NCBI RefSeq assembly: GCF_001673315.1
Contig: NZ_LZLQ01000078.1
Span: 1 to 58,577, forward strand
Direction of reading: 5' to 3'
Source of the DNA: Mycobacterium asiaticum
Lineage (GTDB): Bacteria > Actinomycetota > Actinomycetes > Mycobacteriales > Mycobacteriaceae
Length of the DNA: 58,577 nucleotides
Shown here piece by piece: positions 32,219-43,616 of the stretch; position 1 is the first letter of the stretch; each line of letters starts with the position of its first letter. Position numbers and translations under genes: made by a program. The notes beneath the pieces were generated by a model. It ran no database searches. It was not told the DNA's origin and was given only the letters and a program-made list of their open reading frames with translations.

Positions 32219-33040
32219 ATGGCCGACGACGAACTCGACTCGCTGTACTGGGCGCCGCCGCAGGAGTTCACCGCCGAGCGCACGAGACTGGCGAAAGCGG
32301 CCAAGGGACGCGCAGACGCGGCGGCCGCGAAACAAATCTCGGCCGCTCGCCGACCAACCACGGCCGCGTGGGTGGTCAATCGGCTGGCGATAGGGCACCC
32401 GGATGCCGTTTCGCGCATGGCCGAACTCGGCGACAGTCTGCGGGATGCGCACTCGGCCATGGACGGCGTTCAGATCCGGGAGTTGTCCACCCGGCAACAC
32501 CGTCTGATCAACGGACTCACCCGGGTCGCCTTCGACGCGGCCGAGCTGAAAAACCCGTCGGCCGGGGTGCGTGACGACGTGGCCGGCACTCTGCAAGCCG
32601 CTATCGCCGACCCCGAGGTCAGAGCGCGGCTGGGCCGGCTGGCCAAGGCTGAACAGTGGTCGGGGTTCGGCGATTTCGGCGATGCGGCCGCGGTGTCGAC
32701 AGCGACACGAAGCAGTGAGCCGAAGTCCCCGCCGAAAGCGAAGCCGGATAAGCCGGATAAACGGGATAAAGATGCCGGGGCGGCACGTCGGCAGCGGGAA
32801 AAGCTGACCGCCGCGCTCGCCGCCGCCGAGCGCGCCGAGGCCAAGGCCGATCGGGTGCTGTCCGAGCAGCAGGACCGGCGGGACGCCGCCCGACAGCGTC
32901 GCGATGAAGCGCTACAGAATCTGCGCGCGGCAGAGCGTGAGCTGAGCGCCGAAGAGGGTCGGTATCAGGCAGCGCAGGAACGCAGCCAGGCTGCCGCCGA
33001 GGCAACAGAACAGGCCAGGGCTCGGCTCAAGCAGGGATGA
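32219..33040 (+). CDS. Coiled-coil protein of unknown function
   Basis: A 273-residue protein, MADDELDSLYWAPPQEFTAE. The first 150 residues are helical with WAPPQEFTAERTRLAKAAK and RRPTTAAWVVNRLA. A Pro/Lys-rich linker (PKSPPKAKPDKPDKRDKD) separates this from a long C-terminal heptad region (REKLTAALAAAERAEAKAD onward) rich in Ala, Glu and Arg, so it likely forms a coiled coil. There is no signal peptide. It is divergent from the L,D-transpeptidase and overlaps the possible upstream start of the DUF1906 gene by 4 bp. The function is unknown. Confidence 0.8.
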   Translation: MADDELDSLYWAPPQEFTAERTRLAKAAKGRADAAAAKQISAARRPTTAAWVVNRLAIGHPDAVSRMAELGDSLRDAHSAMDGVQIRELSTRQHRLINGLTRVAFDAAELKNPSAGVRDDVAGTLQAAIADPEVRARLGRLAKAEQWSGFGDFGDAAAVSTATRSSEPKSPPKAKPDKPDKRDKDAGAARRQREKLTAALAAAERAEAKADRVLSEQQDRRDAARQRRDEALQNLRAAERELSAEEGRYQAAQERSQAAAEATEQARARLKQG

Positions 33041-33045
33041 CGCGT

Positions 33046-33051
33046 TACCAT
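33046..33051 (+). promoter_or_regulatory. Candidate -10 for the DUF1906 gene (leaderless)
   Basis: TACCAT ends 6 nt before the ATG at 33058, which supports this start over the ATG at 33037 overlapping the previous stop codon. Confidence 0.4.
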
Positions 33052-33057
33052 CGCGCG

Positions 33058-33840
33058 ATGCATGACTCGGCAGCGCATCACGCCCCCGGTTCTGTTTCCC
33101 GCCGCGAGGTTTTCCGCTACGCACTGGCGCCGGTATTGCTCGGCGCACTACCACTGGCCGCAGCGGTCAGCCCGCCGCCCGCATCGGCAGCGGCCACCCG
33201 GCTGATCGATTTCGCCGAGCGCCGGATCGCGCCCGAGGAGATCAAAGCGGCGGGCTACGACGGAGTGGTGAACTATGTGTCCGAAGCGCGGCCCGGGTCC
33301 AACTTCGAGGCGAAACCCATCACCCGCCAGTACGCGGACTCGCTGCGCGCAGCGGGTTTGCACATCGTCAGCAACTTTCAGTACGGCAAGCCGGGTTGGC
33401 CCGACCCGTCCGACTACACCCGCGGGTACGACGGGGGAGTGGCAGACGCGAAGACGGCGCTGAACCTGCACAACGCCGCCGGCGGCACGCCATCGGCGCC
33501 GATCTTCTTCAGCGTCGACGACGACATCGACCGCAACGTCTGGAATGACGTTGCGGTGCAATGGTTCCGGGGTATCAACTCGGTGCTCGGTGTCGGCCGC
33601 ACCGGTATCTACGGACATGCCAGGGCATGCGGATGGGCGATCGGCGACGGCGTCATCGGCAACTCCACCACCCCGGGCCATCGGTGGGCATGGCAGACGA
33701 GAGCATGGTCGAACGGGCAGCGCGAACCGGCGGCGGTGCTGTATCAGGGGGTGCTCGACGGCCCGGTCCTGGGCGGGATACACATCGACGTCGACGACGT
33801 CCTGGCCGCTGACTTCGGGCAGTGGGACCTGCAACGGTAG
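33058..33840 (+). CDS. Tat-exported DUF1906 glycoside hydrolase-like protein (Rv2525c-type)
   Basis: A 260-residue protein from ATG 33058. An ATG at 33037 that overlaps the preceding stop as ATGA is an alternative. The twin-arginine motif VSRREVFRYALAP is followed by a hydrophobic stretch and ASAAATRLIDFAERRI. The body follows Rv2525c: GYDGVVNYVSEARPG, LHIVSNFQYGKPGW, AGGTPSAPIFFSVDDD, GVGRTGIYGHARACGW and HIDVDDVLAADFGQW. It adopts a TIM-barrel related to GH25-like hydrolases. Rv2525c is a cell-envelope protein whose loss alters antibiotic susceptibility, and a role in peptidoglycan or arabinogalactan is plausible. The substrate is unproven. Confidence 0.88.
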   Translation: MHDSAAHHAPGSVSRREVFRYALAPVLLGALPLAAAVSPPPASAAATRLIDFAERRIAPEEIKAAGYDGVVNYVSEARPGSNFEAKPITRQYADSLRAAGLHIVSNFQYGKPGWPDPSDYTRGYDGGVADAKTALNLHNAAGGTPSAPIFFSVDDDIDRNVWNDVAVQWFRGINSVLGVGRTGIYGHARACGWAIGDGVIGNSTTPGHRWAWQTRAWSNGQREPAAVLYQGVLDGPVLGGIHIDVDDVLAADFGQWDLQR

Positions 33841-33842
33841 GC

Positions 33843-33900
33843 ACGGTCGAACGACGAACAGGCCGGTCGAACGACAACACCCCGGTCGAACGACAACACC
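33843..33900. repeat. Three direct repeats before the terminator
   Basis: CGGTCGAACGACAACACCCC-type units occur twice perfectly, and a first copy (beginning 33844) reads CGGTCGAACGACGAACAGG. They sit between the DUF1906 stop and the terminator stem, and the last unit supplies the terminator's left arm. Confidence 0.7.
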
Positions 33901-33927
33901 CCGCGAGCACGCGGCTCGCGGGGTGTT
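33895..33927. terminator. Bidirectional terminator between DUF1906 and katG genes
   Basis: AACACCCCGCGAGC (33895-33908) pairs perfectly with GCTCGCGGGGTGTT (33914-33927), a 14-bp stem with the 5-nt loop ACGCG. It lies between convergent stop codons at 33840 and 33943. The A/T-rich outer ends (AA and TT) would suit termination in either direction. Confidence 0.85.
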
Positions 33928-33942
33928 CGTCAGCTGAGCCGA

Positions 33943-36665
<2,723 letters not shown>

Positions 36666-36670
36666 AAGGA

Positions 36671-36702
36671 CCTATATTTCGCCCCAGTTTGGAGTCAGTC
36701 AA
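36671..36702 (-). promoter_or_regulatory. furA-katG promoter
   Basis: On the minus strand TTGACT (36697-36702) as -35 and TATAGG (36671-36676) as -10 are separated by 20 bp, slightly long. The start codon follows 5 bp later, consistent with the known mycobacterial pfurA leaderless arrangement. The AT-rich stretch around the -10 is where FurA binds in M. tuberculosis. Confidence 0.7.
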
Positions 36703-36821
36703 GACTTTGTCTCGAACGGAGGGCGTTTGGTCTGGCTTGCGGTGGGAATCCTGCTGCGAGCCGGCGTCCGGGCACGCGGCGATGTCGAGCAGCCTCGGGC
36801 CAGGAAGGCGTACCCGCGCAC

Positions 36822-37685
36822 ATGTCACAGCGATTGACGCCGCATTTTGCCGACGTGCAGGCACATTACGACTTGTCAGACGACTTTTTCCGCCTGTTCC
36901 TCGACCCCAGCCAGACATACAGCTGCGCCTACTTCGAGCGCGACGATATGTCACTGGAAGAGGCTCAGCTGGCCAAGATCGATCTGTCGCTGAGCAAGCT
37001 GGGTCTGGAACCGGGAATGACGCTGTTGGACATCGGCTGCGGTTGGGGTGCAACCATGTGTCGCGCGATCGAGAAGTACGACGTTAACGTCGTGGGTCTC
37101 ACCCTGTCCAAGAACCAGGCCGCTCACGTGCAGCGGACCTTCGACCGCCTGGCCACCCCGCGGAACCGGCGGGTGCTGTTGCAGGGCTGGGAGGAATTCG
37201 ACGAGCCTGTCGATCGCATCGTGTCCATCGGCGCATTCGAACATTTCGGCCACGACCGCTACGACGACTTCTTCGGCCTGGCCGACAAACTGCTGCCGGC
37301 GGACGGGGTGATGCTGCTGCACACCATCACCGGGCTCACCATGAAGCAGCTCACCGAATCCGGACTGCCCATCTCGATGGAACACATCCGCTTCGTCAAG
37401 TTCATCGTCACCGAGATCTTCCCCGGCGGACGCCTGCCATCGGTGGACATGGTGGCGGAGCACTCGGCGAATGCCGGTTTCGCGTTGACGCGCCGGCAAT
37501 CACTGCAACCGCATTACGCCAAGACCCTCGATATCTGGGCGCAGGCCTTGGCGATGCACCGAGACGAAGCGATTGCCATTCAAAGCCAGGCAGTCTACGA
37601 GCGGTACACGAGATACCTGGCCGGCTGCGCCGAGGCGTTCCGGGTCGGCTATATCGACGTCAACCAGTTCACGCTGCAGAAGTAA
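36822..37685 (+). CDS. cmaA1: Cyclopropane mycolic acid synthase, CmaA1-like
   Basis: A 287-residue SAM-dependent methyltransferase, the same length as CmaA1. It starts MSQRLTPHFADVQAHYDLSDDF and carries TYSCAYFERDDM, the SAM loop LLDIGCGWGATM, GLTLSKNQAAHVQ, IVSIGAFEHFGHDRYD and FIVTEIFPGGRLPS, which is the MmaA/CmaA/PcaA family. Residues such as LLHTITGL and the ending GYIDVNQFTLQK favour CmaA1 over MmaA1-4. It puts a cyclopropane ring on meromycolate chains. It is divergent from furA across 156 bp rather than clustered with other mycolate methyltransferases, so orthology is inferred from residues only. Confidence 0.82.
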   Translation: MSQRLTPHFADVQAHYDLSDDFFRLFLDPSQTYSCAYFERDDMSLEEAQLAKIDLSLSKLGLEPGMTLLDIGCGWGATMCRAIEKYDVNVVGLTLSKNQAAHVQRTFDRLATPRNRRVLLQGWEEFDEPVDRIVSIGAFEHFGHDRYDDFFGLADKLLPADGVMLLHTITGLTMKQLTESGLPISMEHIRFVKFIVTEIFPGGRLPSVDMVAEHSANAGFALTRRQSLQPHYAKTLDIWAQALAMHRDEAIAIQSQAVYERYTRYLAGCAEAFRVGYIDVNQFTLQK

Positions 37686-37773
37686 CGCTGGGCACCTTCG
37701 ATCGGGAAGGGCCGCGTTTCAGAAACCGCGCGGCGGTGTATAGATAGCTACGAATCCGACTTGGGAAAGGGCC

Positions 37774-38055
37774 ATGATGAAGCGCTTTGCACCTGCCATG
37801 ATTGCCGTCGCCGCGCTGATGTTCAGCGGGTGTTCGGCTTCAGAAGTCGTTAATACCGGTGGTGACACCAAGTGCAAAGACTTCACCTCTCAGGACGAGA
37901 AGAAGCAGAGCGAAGAAATCAGCAAGATGCTCAAAGACAAGAACGGTGCTGAACCGAGTTCGATGGAGATCAGCGCGACTCGGCTGTCGGCCCAGACGTA
38001 CTGCCAGACGGTGGGTAAGCCGGACAGCAAGATCTCCGAGGCACCGCACGGCTGA
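37774..38055 (+). CDS. HdeA-like periplasmic lipoprotein
   Basis: A 93-residue protein with a lipoprotein signal: MKRFAPAMIAVAALMFSGCS, the Cys following FSG in a good lipobox. The mature part CKDFTSQDEKKQSEEISKML and QTYCQTVGKP holds two further Cys that likely form a disulfide, as in the acid-stress chaperone HdeA. The family prevents protein aggregation at low pH in enteric bacteria, so a comparable envelope role is possible here. ATG 37774 and ATG 37777 are adjacent; the second has better spacing from AAAGG. A TATAGA box lies about 35 bp upstream. Confidence 0.7.
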   Translation: MMKRFAPAMIAVAALMFSGCSASEVVNTGGDTKCKDFTSQDEKKQSEEISKMLKDKNGAEPSSMEISATRLSAQTYCQTVGKPDSKISEAPHG

Positions 38056-38150
38056 GCGCGGCGCCGGACGGCTGTCCAGGAAGGGCGGACCGCGGCGGGA
38101 TCCAGCAAGGACGGCGACCGCAGTGTCGGCGCTGTCGGCGGGACCGATAA

Positions 38151-38828
<678 letters not shown>

Positions 38829-38829
38829 G

Positions 38830-39906
38830 TCACCGCCCCGGTCGGGTAGACACGCATTCGCAGTCGAAGTCGGTCTGCAGACCGACCGGGAGCCCGGCAC
38901 CGCGGAAGATGCCGCTGCCCGGCGTCGTGTCGGACAGCGCATCAGCCGCCAAAATCACGGCCGCGCCCGTCCACGTGGTGCGCTCCTCGGGCCACCGCTT
39001 GCCGTCGGCGAACACCAAACCCGTCCAGTAGGAACCGTCCTTTTCGCGCAGGTGTTGCATCGCGCTGAATTGCCGGTGCGCCGCTGACCGCTGGCCCATG
39101 GCATCGAGGGCCATGACCAATTCGCATGTCTCGGCGCCGGTGACCCACGGCCGGTCAACCACACAGCGGATACCGAGTCCGTCGACCACGAAACTGTCCC
39201 AGCGCTGGGCAATCCGGGCCTCGGCCACCGGACCCCGCAGTGCACTACCCAAAATGGGGTAGTACCAGTCCATTGAGTAGCGGTCCTTCTCGCTGAAAGC
39301 TTCGGGGTGCGCGACGATCGCGTGGCCCAGCCGACCCAGTGCCAACTCCCACTCCGGCTGCGGTTCACCGATCAGCGCGGCGAGCGCCAGCGCGCAGCGG
39401 ATGCTGTGGAATATGCTGGCGCACCCCGTCAGGAGCGCTTCGGTCAGCGGACCGGTTTCGCTTCGCGCCCAGCCGATCTCACCGTATCCGGTCTGCAAAT
39501 CGATGACGAAGTCGATTGCCCGCTGCACCACCGGCCACATCGTGGCCGCGAAGGCCTCGTCACCGGTGACCAGTACGTGGTGCCACACACCTGTGGCGAT
39601 GTAGGCGCAGAAGTTGCTGTCGCTGTTGGCATCTTCGATGACACCCGCACGCAGCTGAATGGGCCAGGAGCCGTCGGGCCGCTGCGTACGACGAGACCAT
39701 TCGTACGCGGCCCGCGCCGGCTCTTGCAGTCCGGCCGCGGTCAGGGCCATCGCGCTTTCCACGTGATCCCAGGGGTCGGTGTGACCTCCGGCGAACCAGG
39801 GAAGGGCACCCGATGGCTCCTGCGCGGCGGCAATCGACAACGCGGTCTGTCGGCACTGCTCGGGGGTCAGGACTCCCGCAACGGCCGGCGCACTATCCCG
39901 AAGCAA
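38830..39906 (-). CDS. mmpH: (alpha/alpha) toroid glycosidase, MmpH-like (MMP cluster)
   Basis: A 358-residue protein with repeated helical pairs containing QW-like motifs (AAQEPSGALPWFAGG, TQRPDGSWPIQL), GYGEIGWARSETG and YSMDWYYPILG, as in six-hairpin glycosidase or prenyltransferase-like folds. In other mycobacteria MmpH is the endo-mannosidase that cuts methylmannose polysaccharide for its self-recycling. The start is a TTG at 39906 with AGAGG seven bases upstream, and its first 14 bases overlap the end of the methyltransferase gene. No signal peptide is present, consistent with a cytoplasmic polysaccharide. Confidence 0.6.
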   Translation of the reverse strand: MLRDSAPAVAGVLTPEQCRQTALSIAAAQEPSGALPWFAGGHTDPWDHVESAMALTAAGLQEPARAAYEWSRRTQRPDGSWPIQLRAGVIEDANSDSNFCAYIATGVWHHVLVTGDEAFAATMWPVVQRAIDFVIDLQTGYGEIGWARSETGPLTEALLTGCASIFHSIRCALALAALIGEPQPEWELALGRLGHAIVAHPEAFSEKDRYSMDWYYPILGSALRGPVAEARIAQRWDSFVVDGLGIRCVVDRPWVTGAETCELVMALDAMGQRSAAHRQFSAMQHLREKDGSYWTGLVFADGKRWPEERTTWTGAAVILAADALSDTTPGSGIFRGAGLPVGLQTDFDCECVSTRPGR

Positions 39907-40651
39907 CTGAATACCTCTGCGGCACTTCGTCTTTCGCTGCCTGCGGCTTGGTGAAATACATCGCGATGCTCTTGCCTACCAACGGGTTCAGTACGCGCTC
40001 AGCGAGTTGGGTGACCCTGGGTCGCTGCATCAGGTCCCAGACCAACAGCTTGTGATAGGCCGTTACCGCGGGATGGTCGTTCTTCGATGGCCCCACTGCG
40101 CATTTGAGCCACCAGAACGGCGAGTGCAGGGCATGGGCGTGATGGGTGCGAGTCAATTCCATTCCACGGCCGGCGATTTTGTCGCGCAATTCGGAAGCCC
40201 GGTAAATGCGGACGTGCCCGCCCACATTGCTGTGGTACTCCTCGGACAACAACCAGCAGACCCGCTCGGGCAGCCAGCGGGGCACGCTGACGGCCAGGGT
40301 GCCCCCAGGTCTCAGCACGCGGATGAGTTCGGCGATGGCGCCATCGTCTTCGGGGATGTGCTCCAAGATTTCCGAGGCGATAACACAGTCGAACGTTTCG
40401 TCGGAGTAGGGCAGGTTGAGCGCATCGCCGCGAACGACCTTCGCTGATGCGCTCGCCGGCGCCTCACCGGTCTCGGCCATGGCCTGCAACAGGGTGTCGA
40501 CAGCCCGCAATTCAGCGGCATTCTGGTCGAAGGCGACCACATCAGCACCCCGCCGATACGCCTCGAAGGCATGCCGGCCGGCGCCACATCCCACGTCGAT
40601 CACGGTGGTGCCCGGGCCGATGCCGAGGCGATCGAAATCAACTGTCAACAT
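39893..40651 (-). CDS. meT3: SAM-dependent methyltransferase, MeT3-like (MMP cluster)
   Basis: A 252-residue class I methyltransferase of the Methyltransf_11 type: VIDVGCGAGRHAFEAYRRG, VAFDQNAAEL, VVRGDALNLPYSDETFDCV and EILEHIPEDDGAIAELIRVLRPGG. In the methylmannose polysaccharide cluster a second methyltransferase is proposed to put the 3-O-methyl groups on mannose. The ATG at 40651 lies inside the end of the glycosyltransferase gene (14-bp overlap), and its own end overlaps the toroid gene by 14 bp. These matched overlaps imply tight translational coupling. Confidence 0.62.
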   Translation of the reverse strand: MLTVDFDRLGIGPGTTVIDVGCGAGRHAFEAYRRGADVVAFDQNAAELRAVDTLLQAMAETGEAPASASAKVVRGDALNLPYSDETFDCVIASEILEHIPEDDGAIAELIRVLRPGGTLAVSVPRWLPERVCWLLSEEYHSNVGGHVRIYRASELRDKIAGRGMELTRTHHAHALHSPFWWLKCAVGPSKNDHPAVTAYHKLLVWDLMQRPRVTQLAERVLNPLVGKSIAMYFTKPQAAKDEVPQRYSVASG

Positions 40652-41900
40652 CGCGCGTCACCTTCCTACCGGCACCGCGGTCGATGGCCAGCTGGTAGAC
40701 CCGCAAGGTTTGCGCGGCCACAGCTTCCCAGCTGAACACGTTGACCGCTCGGGCCCGCCCGGCGGCACCGAGGCTCCGACGCTTTTCGGGCGAATCGAGC
40801 AGCTTGCCGAGCGCCTCGGTCAACGCGTCGACGTCGGCAGGGGCTACCAACTCCGCGCAGGAACCGTCGGTGCCCAGGACTTCCGGTAGCGCGCCCACCC
40901 GGCTGGCAACAATCGGGGTGCCGCTGGCCATGGCTTCCACCGCCGGCAACGAAAACCCTTCGTACAGAGAAGGGATGCACGCAACCTCCGCAGAGGCGAA
41001 CAATGCGGCAAGTTCTGCGTCGGTCAGCCCACTGGCGATGTGAACGATGTCGGAGATGCCCAACTCGGCGATCAGCTTGTGCGTAGGCCCGTTGGTTTCC
41101 ACCTTGGCAACGAGCCGCAACTCGAGATCCCGGCTGGTACGCAGCTTGGCAACAGCGTGCAGCAACGTGCTGACACCCTTGAGTGGTGTGTCCGCACTGG
41201 CGATAGCCATCACCCGGCCCGGTTGGCGCGCAGCCGATCCCGGCTTGAACAGCTCGGTGTTCACCCCCAGCGGGACCACGTGCAGTTGGCCGGGGGCGAC
41301 GCCGAAGTCGCTGACGATGTCGGCGGCCGACGACGACGAGACCGTCAGCAGGTCCGGGATCCGGCGAGCCACTTGCTTCTGCATGGTGGAGAACCCGTAC
41401 CAGCGGTGCACCAACGGCTTTCGCCACCAGCGCGCCGCTGCGAGATCAAGCAGCCGGTCACGCGTGATGGGGTGGTGGACGGTCGCGACCACCGGCATTC
41501 CCGTCTCGGCGAGGGTGAGCAGGCCGGTGCCGAGGCTCTGGTTGTCGTGGACGACGTCGAATTCATCCGCCCGTTCCGCCAGTAACCGCGCCACACGCAG
41601 CGTGAAAGTGCGCGGCTCGGGAAAGCCCGCGGTCCACATCGTCGCAAGTTCCAGCAGATCAATCGAATCGCGGATCTCGCTGGGTCGGGGCACCCGGAAC
41701 GGGTCCGGTTCGCGGTAGAGATCCAGACTGGGGACCTTGGTCAACCGCACCCGCGGATCGAGGAGTTCGGGATAAGGCTGGCCGGAGAACACCTCGACGT
41801 CATGACCGAGGTCCACCAGGCCGCGGCTGAGATGCCGCACGTAAACACCTTGCCCGCCGCAGTGGTCTTTACTCCGGTAAGACAGCAGAGCAATACGCAT
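40638..41900 (-). CDS. manT: GT4 glycosyltransferase, ManT-like (MMP cluster)
   Basis: A 420-residue GT-B glycosyltransferase: MRIALLSYRSKDHCGGQGVY at the start, HHPITRDRLL, HVVPLGVNTELFKPG and the EX7E signature in PSLYEGFSLPAVEAMASG. In the methylmannose polysaccharide cluster ManT is the alpha-(1-4)-mannosyltransferase that extends the chain from GDP-mannose. The ATG at 41900 has GAAGGG upstream and is preferred to the TTG at 41906. It is the first gene of the three-gene operon. Its upstream region contains two inverted repeats. Confidence 0.68.
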   Translation of the reverse strand: MRIALLSYRSKDHCGGQGVYVRHLSRGLVDLGHDVEVFSGQPYPELLDPRVRLTKVPSLDLYREPDPFRVPRPSEIRDSIDLLELATMWTAGFPEPRTFTLRVARLLAERADEFDVVHDNQSLGTGLLTLAETGMPVVATVHHPITRDRLLDLAAARWWRKPLVHRWYGFSTMQKQVARRIPDLLTVSSSSAADIVSDFGVAPGQLHVVPLGVNTELFKPGSAARQPGRVMAIASADTPLKGVSTLLHAVAKLRTSRDLELRLVAKVETNGPTHKLIAELGISDIVHIASGLTDAELAALFASAEVACIPSLYEGFSLPAVEAMASGTPIVASRVGALPEVLGTDGSCAELVAPADVDALTEALGKLLDSPEKRRSLGAAGRARAVNVFSWEAVAAQTLRVYQLAIDRGAGRKVTRDVDS

Positions 41901-41985
41901 ACCCAACCCTTCGCTGCCAGCGAGCCACCGCGGAACGCGCCTAGTGCATTGCAGTCAACGGCTCCACGAAGGCCGCGACAGCAAA

Positions 41986-42019
41986 CTGGACATGTGTCCA
42001 GATGATAGTTCGGTCATCT
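41986..42019. promoter_or_regulatory. Two adjacent inverted repeats upstream of the manT-like operon
   Basis: CTGGACA-TG-TGTCCAG (41986-42001) has perfect 7-bp arms, and AGATGA-(8 nt)-TCATCT (42000-42019) has perfect 6-bp arms. They overlap by two bases and lie 86-119 bp before the GT4 start and about 170 bp before the divergent acyltransferase. Good operator candidates; the regulator is unknown. Confidence 0.5.
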
Positions 42020-42173
42020 AATCGATGCAAACGCAGCCCTGTGAAGCACCGTCGCAACAATAGCCGCCGCTCGAGTTGCCTCCGGTAACAGCCACCACGA
42101 TCGGTGCTGCGGGCCGCTCCCAACCATTCGGGCGACACCGAGACGATCGTGATTAAAAGTTCGTTCTGCGGGT

Positions 42174-42179
42174 TAGTGT
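42174..42179 (+). promoter_or_regulatory. Candidate -10 for the acyltransferase gene (leaderless)
   Basis: TAGTGT lies 7 nt before the GTG at 42187, with no ribosome binding site between. Confidence 0.5.
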
Positions 42180-42186
42180 CAATCAG

Positions 42187-42996
42187 GTGAACCGGCAACG
42201 CCTTCCGAAGGAACTTCGCCACCGCGATCCCGAGTTCATTCGCGCCGTCCTGCCCCCGCTGTGGTTGGCGGCCACGGTGTGGTTCCGGGCCGAGGTGCAC
42301 GGATTCGAGAACGTCCCAGACGAACCAGTGCTGTTCGTCGGGAACCACAGCGGTGGCGGCGCCACGCCCGACACATTCGTCTTCCTGCTCGCATACAACA
42401 CCTACTTCACCGTCGAGGGGCGCCCGCTGTACGCGCTCGCCCACGACACAGTCACTGCCGCACCAGGCATCAGTGGATTGACCCGCAAGCTCGGCGTGGT
42501 TCCGGCCGCCAACTCTTTCGCCGAGCGCGTCTTCACCAGCGGCGGCTCGGCACTGGTATATCCCGGCGGCGACGTCGAAGCGTTGCGACCCTGGCGCGAC
42601 CGCAACAAGATCGTCTTTTCGGGCCGCAAAGGTTTCCTGCGGTTGGCCCACAAATGCAATGTCAAGATCGTTCCGGTGGTGGCCACCGGCGGCCACGACA
42701 CCTTGTTCGTCCTCAACGACGGCCGGCGCACCGCACGGTTGCTGCGGTTGGACAAACTGGCCCGGGTGAAGAGCATGCCATTGACACTGAGCATTCCGTG
42801 GGGCCTGTCACCGGTCCCGCTGCCACACTTTCCGTTTCCGGCCAAGATTCGCATGCAAGCGCTCGAGCCAGTGGATCTGCGGGAGCGGTACGGCGACGAA
42901 CCGGATTGGGATCACGCCTATGACTACGTCACCAGCGTGATGCAGGTGGGACTGTCGAAACTGGCCAGCAAGACCGTCGTCCCGCTGGTGCGGTGA
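42187..42996 (+). CDS. Lysophospholipid acyltransferase-like protein (LPLAT/DGAT-like)
   Basis: A 269-residue protein from GTG 42187. The LPLAT signature is VGNHSGGGATPD (His and Asp), with VYPGGDVEALRPW as the downstream block and IVPVVATGGHDTLFVL following. The spacing (HSGG...D) is closer to the MGAT/DGAT-like side of the family than to classical PlsC HX4D. A hydrophobic stretch PPLWLAATVWF near the start may associate with membrane. The acceptor is unknown. It is followed 1 bp after its stop by the SRPBCC gene, so the two form an operon, divergent from the MMP-type operon. Confidence 0.8.
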   Translation: MNRQRLPKELRHRDPEFIRAVLPPLWLAATVWFRAEVHGFENVPDEPVLFVGNHSGGGATPDTFVFLLAYNTYFTVEGRPLYALAHDTVTAAPGISGLTRKLGVVPAANSFAERVFTSGGSALVYPGGDVEALRPWRDRNKIVFSGRKGFLRLAHKCNVKIVPVVATGGHDTLFVLNDGRRTARLLRLDKLARVKSMPLTLSIPWGLSPVPLPHFPFPAKIRMQALEPVDLRERYGDEPDWDHAYDYVTSVMQVGLSKLASKTVVPLVR

Positions 42997-42997
42997 G

Positions 42998-43432
42998 ATG
43001 ACCCAGACCGTCACGGTTGCCCGCCATGTCCGCTGCCCTTTTAAGGAGGGCAGCAACTTCATCACGGACCCGCACCGGCTGATTCCCGAGATCTCGACCC
43101 TCAGCCGGTGCCGATTCGTCAAGGCGCGTGAAGATGGCGAGCTGTGGGACATCTACCTGGACGGGGGCACGATCCATCTCGGCGGCCGAGTACTGATCGC
43201 GCCACCGAAAGGGAGCCTGCTGAAATGGCGGTCCGTCCAGGGCATCCGGCATTCTTTCGCAGCGCTCGTCGAGCCGGACGGTGACGACAGCCGGCTCACG
43301 CTGAGCCTGACCTTCTCGACCAGAGGCTTGGGCATCGCCCGGCTCAGCGAATGGATCGGGCGCGGGCTGGTGAACCGCAATCTCGAGGCCATCGCCGAGG
43401 AAATTCGGCATCATCTCGAGTTCGAGAGATAA
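42998..43432 (+). CDS. SRPBCC family protein
   Basis: A 144-residue helix-grip protein, TQTVTVARHVRCPFKEGSNF onward, with LYLDGGTIHLGGRVLI-like strands and a long C-terminal helix (GLVNRNLEAIAEEIRHHLEF). The START-like fold offers a lipid-binding cavity. The ATG at 42998 is 1 bp after the acyltransferase stop, so the two proteins probably work on the same lipid. The ligand is unknown. Confidence 0.75.
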   Translation: MTQTVTVARHVRCPFKEGSNFITDPHRLIPEISTLSRCRFVKAREDGELWDIYLDGGTIHLGGRVLIAPPKGSLLKWRSVQGIRHSFAALVEPDGDDSRLTLSLTFSTRGLGIARLSEWIGRGLVNRNLEAIAEEIRHHLEFER

Positions 43433-43616
43433 TCTGCGGCACGGCCGGACGCAAGCCGGCAAAGCAAATGTGTGCTTTATTAGTAAAGGCTGTGGGAACG
43501 ACCTGCCATAAGCGGGAGGTTGTTCTCGCCTAACATCGCGCCGGCAGTGGGGGCGGCGCACCGACCGTCTGCGTGCGGCCGAGCTGGCAGCCGCCCCTCC
43601 CGATCGGAGAACTGTG

